Source of the DNA: an uncultured Parabacteroides sp.
Lineage (GTDB): Bacteria > Bacteroidota > Bacteroidia > Bacteroidales > Tannerellaceae
Length of the DNA stretch: 32,302 nucleotides
Assembly: GCA_934718155.1 (NCBI GenBank)
Contig: CAKUZF010000029.1
Location: 1-32,302, forward strand
Direction: 5' to 3'
Under the pieces are notes generated by a model. That model was not told where the DNA came from, made no database searches, and saw nothing but the letters and a program-made list of their open reading frames with translations. Position 1 is the first letter of the stretch. Each line of letters begins with the position of its first letter. The position numbers were made by a program, and so were the translations under genes. Of this stretch, positions 32,208-32,302 are shown one piece after another.

Positions 32208-32302
32208 ATGTGCGAACTCAAAGATAAATATATCCGATTTGACTGGGCCATCAAGCGGCTGCTTCGCCAGAAGGCGAACTTCGGCGTGCTGGAGGGCTTC
32301 CT
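32208..32302 (+). CDS. Rpn-family recombination-promoting nuclease / PD-(D/E)XK transposase-like protein, N-terminal part
   Basis: ATG 32208 begins a frame that runs off the window after 31 residues (MCELKDKYIRFDWAIKRLLR, then QKANFGVLEGF). The KYIRFDWA.KRLLR..ANFGVLEG pattern is the N-terminal signature of the Rpn/PDDEXK_2 proteins abundant in Bacteroidales, which are usually about 280-320 residues and were once annotated as transposases. The family includes E. coli RpnA-E, calcium-stimulated nucleases that promote RecA-independent recombination. Catalytic residues lie beyond the window, so activity cannot be judged. The gene stands about 140 bases after the 22-bp array. Confidence 0.8.
   Translation, partial: MCELKDKYIRFDWAIKRLLRQKANFGVLEGF

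Overview
The window reads as part of a Bacteroidales chromosome, most like Parabacteroides, Tannerella or a close relative. This rests on gene content, not on a database match. The supporting signs are Bacteroidetes-type promoters (TTTG, then 19-21 bases, then TAnnTTTG) in front of many genes, few Shine-Dalgarno sequences, DUF5020 and DUF5106 proteins, NigD-like lipoproteins, a short-LID adenylate kinase, and remnants of a Bacteroides-type conjugative transposon.

Region 1 (1-2.4 kb) is a graveyard of accessory genes. It holds the C-terminal end of a Crp/Fnr regulator, a truncated TetR regulator, an in-frame chimera of a tyrosine integrase N-terminus and the C-terminus of a large conjugative-element methylase/helicase, a four-unit 22-bp repeat array, and a DUF1016 (YhcG-type) nuclease fossil with a nonsense codon and a frameshift. 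Two secreted proteins of unknown function follow (2.57-4.27 kb), converging on a strong hairpin.

Region 2 (4.4-15.7 kb) is a plus-strand housekeeping run: dnaB, mtaB, an LpxL-type acyltransferase, a GT2 glycosyltransferase, two related lipoproteins, a Yip1-like membrane protein, smpB and the B12-dependent methionine synthase metH. mtaB, the acyltransferase and the glycosyltransferase overlap or nearly touch and look like one operon.

Region 3 (15.7-24.8 kb) is mostly minus-strand. It holds an NCS2 nucleobase permease destroyed by an internal deletion, its DUF5020 (Tsx-like) outer-membrane partner, and nadE. A plus-strand SPOR lipoprotein and a sugar-kinase-like phosphotransferase come next, then minus-strand pgk, a DUF5106/thioredoxin-like lipoprotein and the NAD(P)HX repair enzyme nnrD/nnrE.

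Region 4 (24.9-31.5 kb) is a plus-strand core block: hpt, adk, obgE, pgeF, a B3/4-domain protein, a small winged-helix protein, a coiled-coil protein with zapA, and rny. It ends at a strong terminator.

Region 5 (31.6-32.3 kb) is non-coding. It carries a 13-unit degenerate array with a 22-bp period, ends in a composite hairpin, and leads into the start of an Rpn-family (PD-(D/E)XK) recombination-promoting nuclease gene that runs off the edge.

The most unusual observation is the pair of 22-bp-period arrays at the two ends. Their core sequences differ, each lies next to a PD-(D/E)XK-type nuclease gene or fossil, and a lone copy of the second array's core forms one arm of the hairpin at 3.6 kb.
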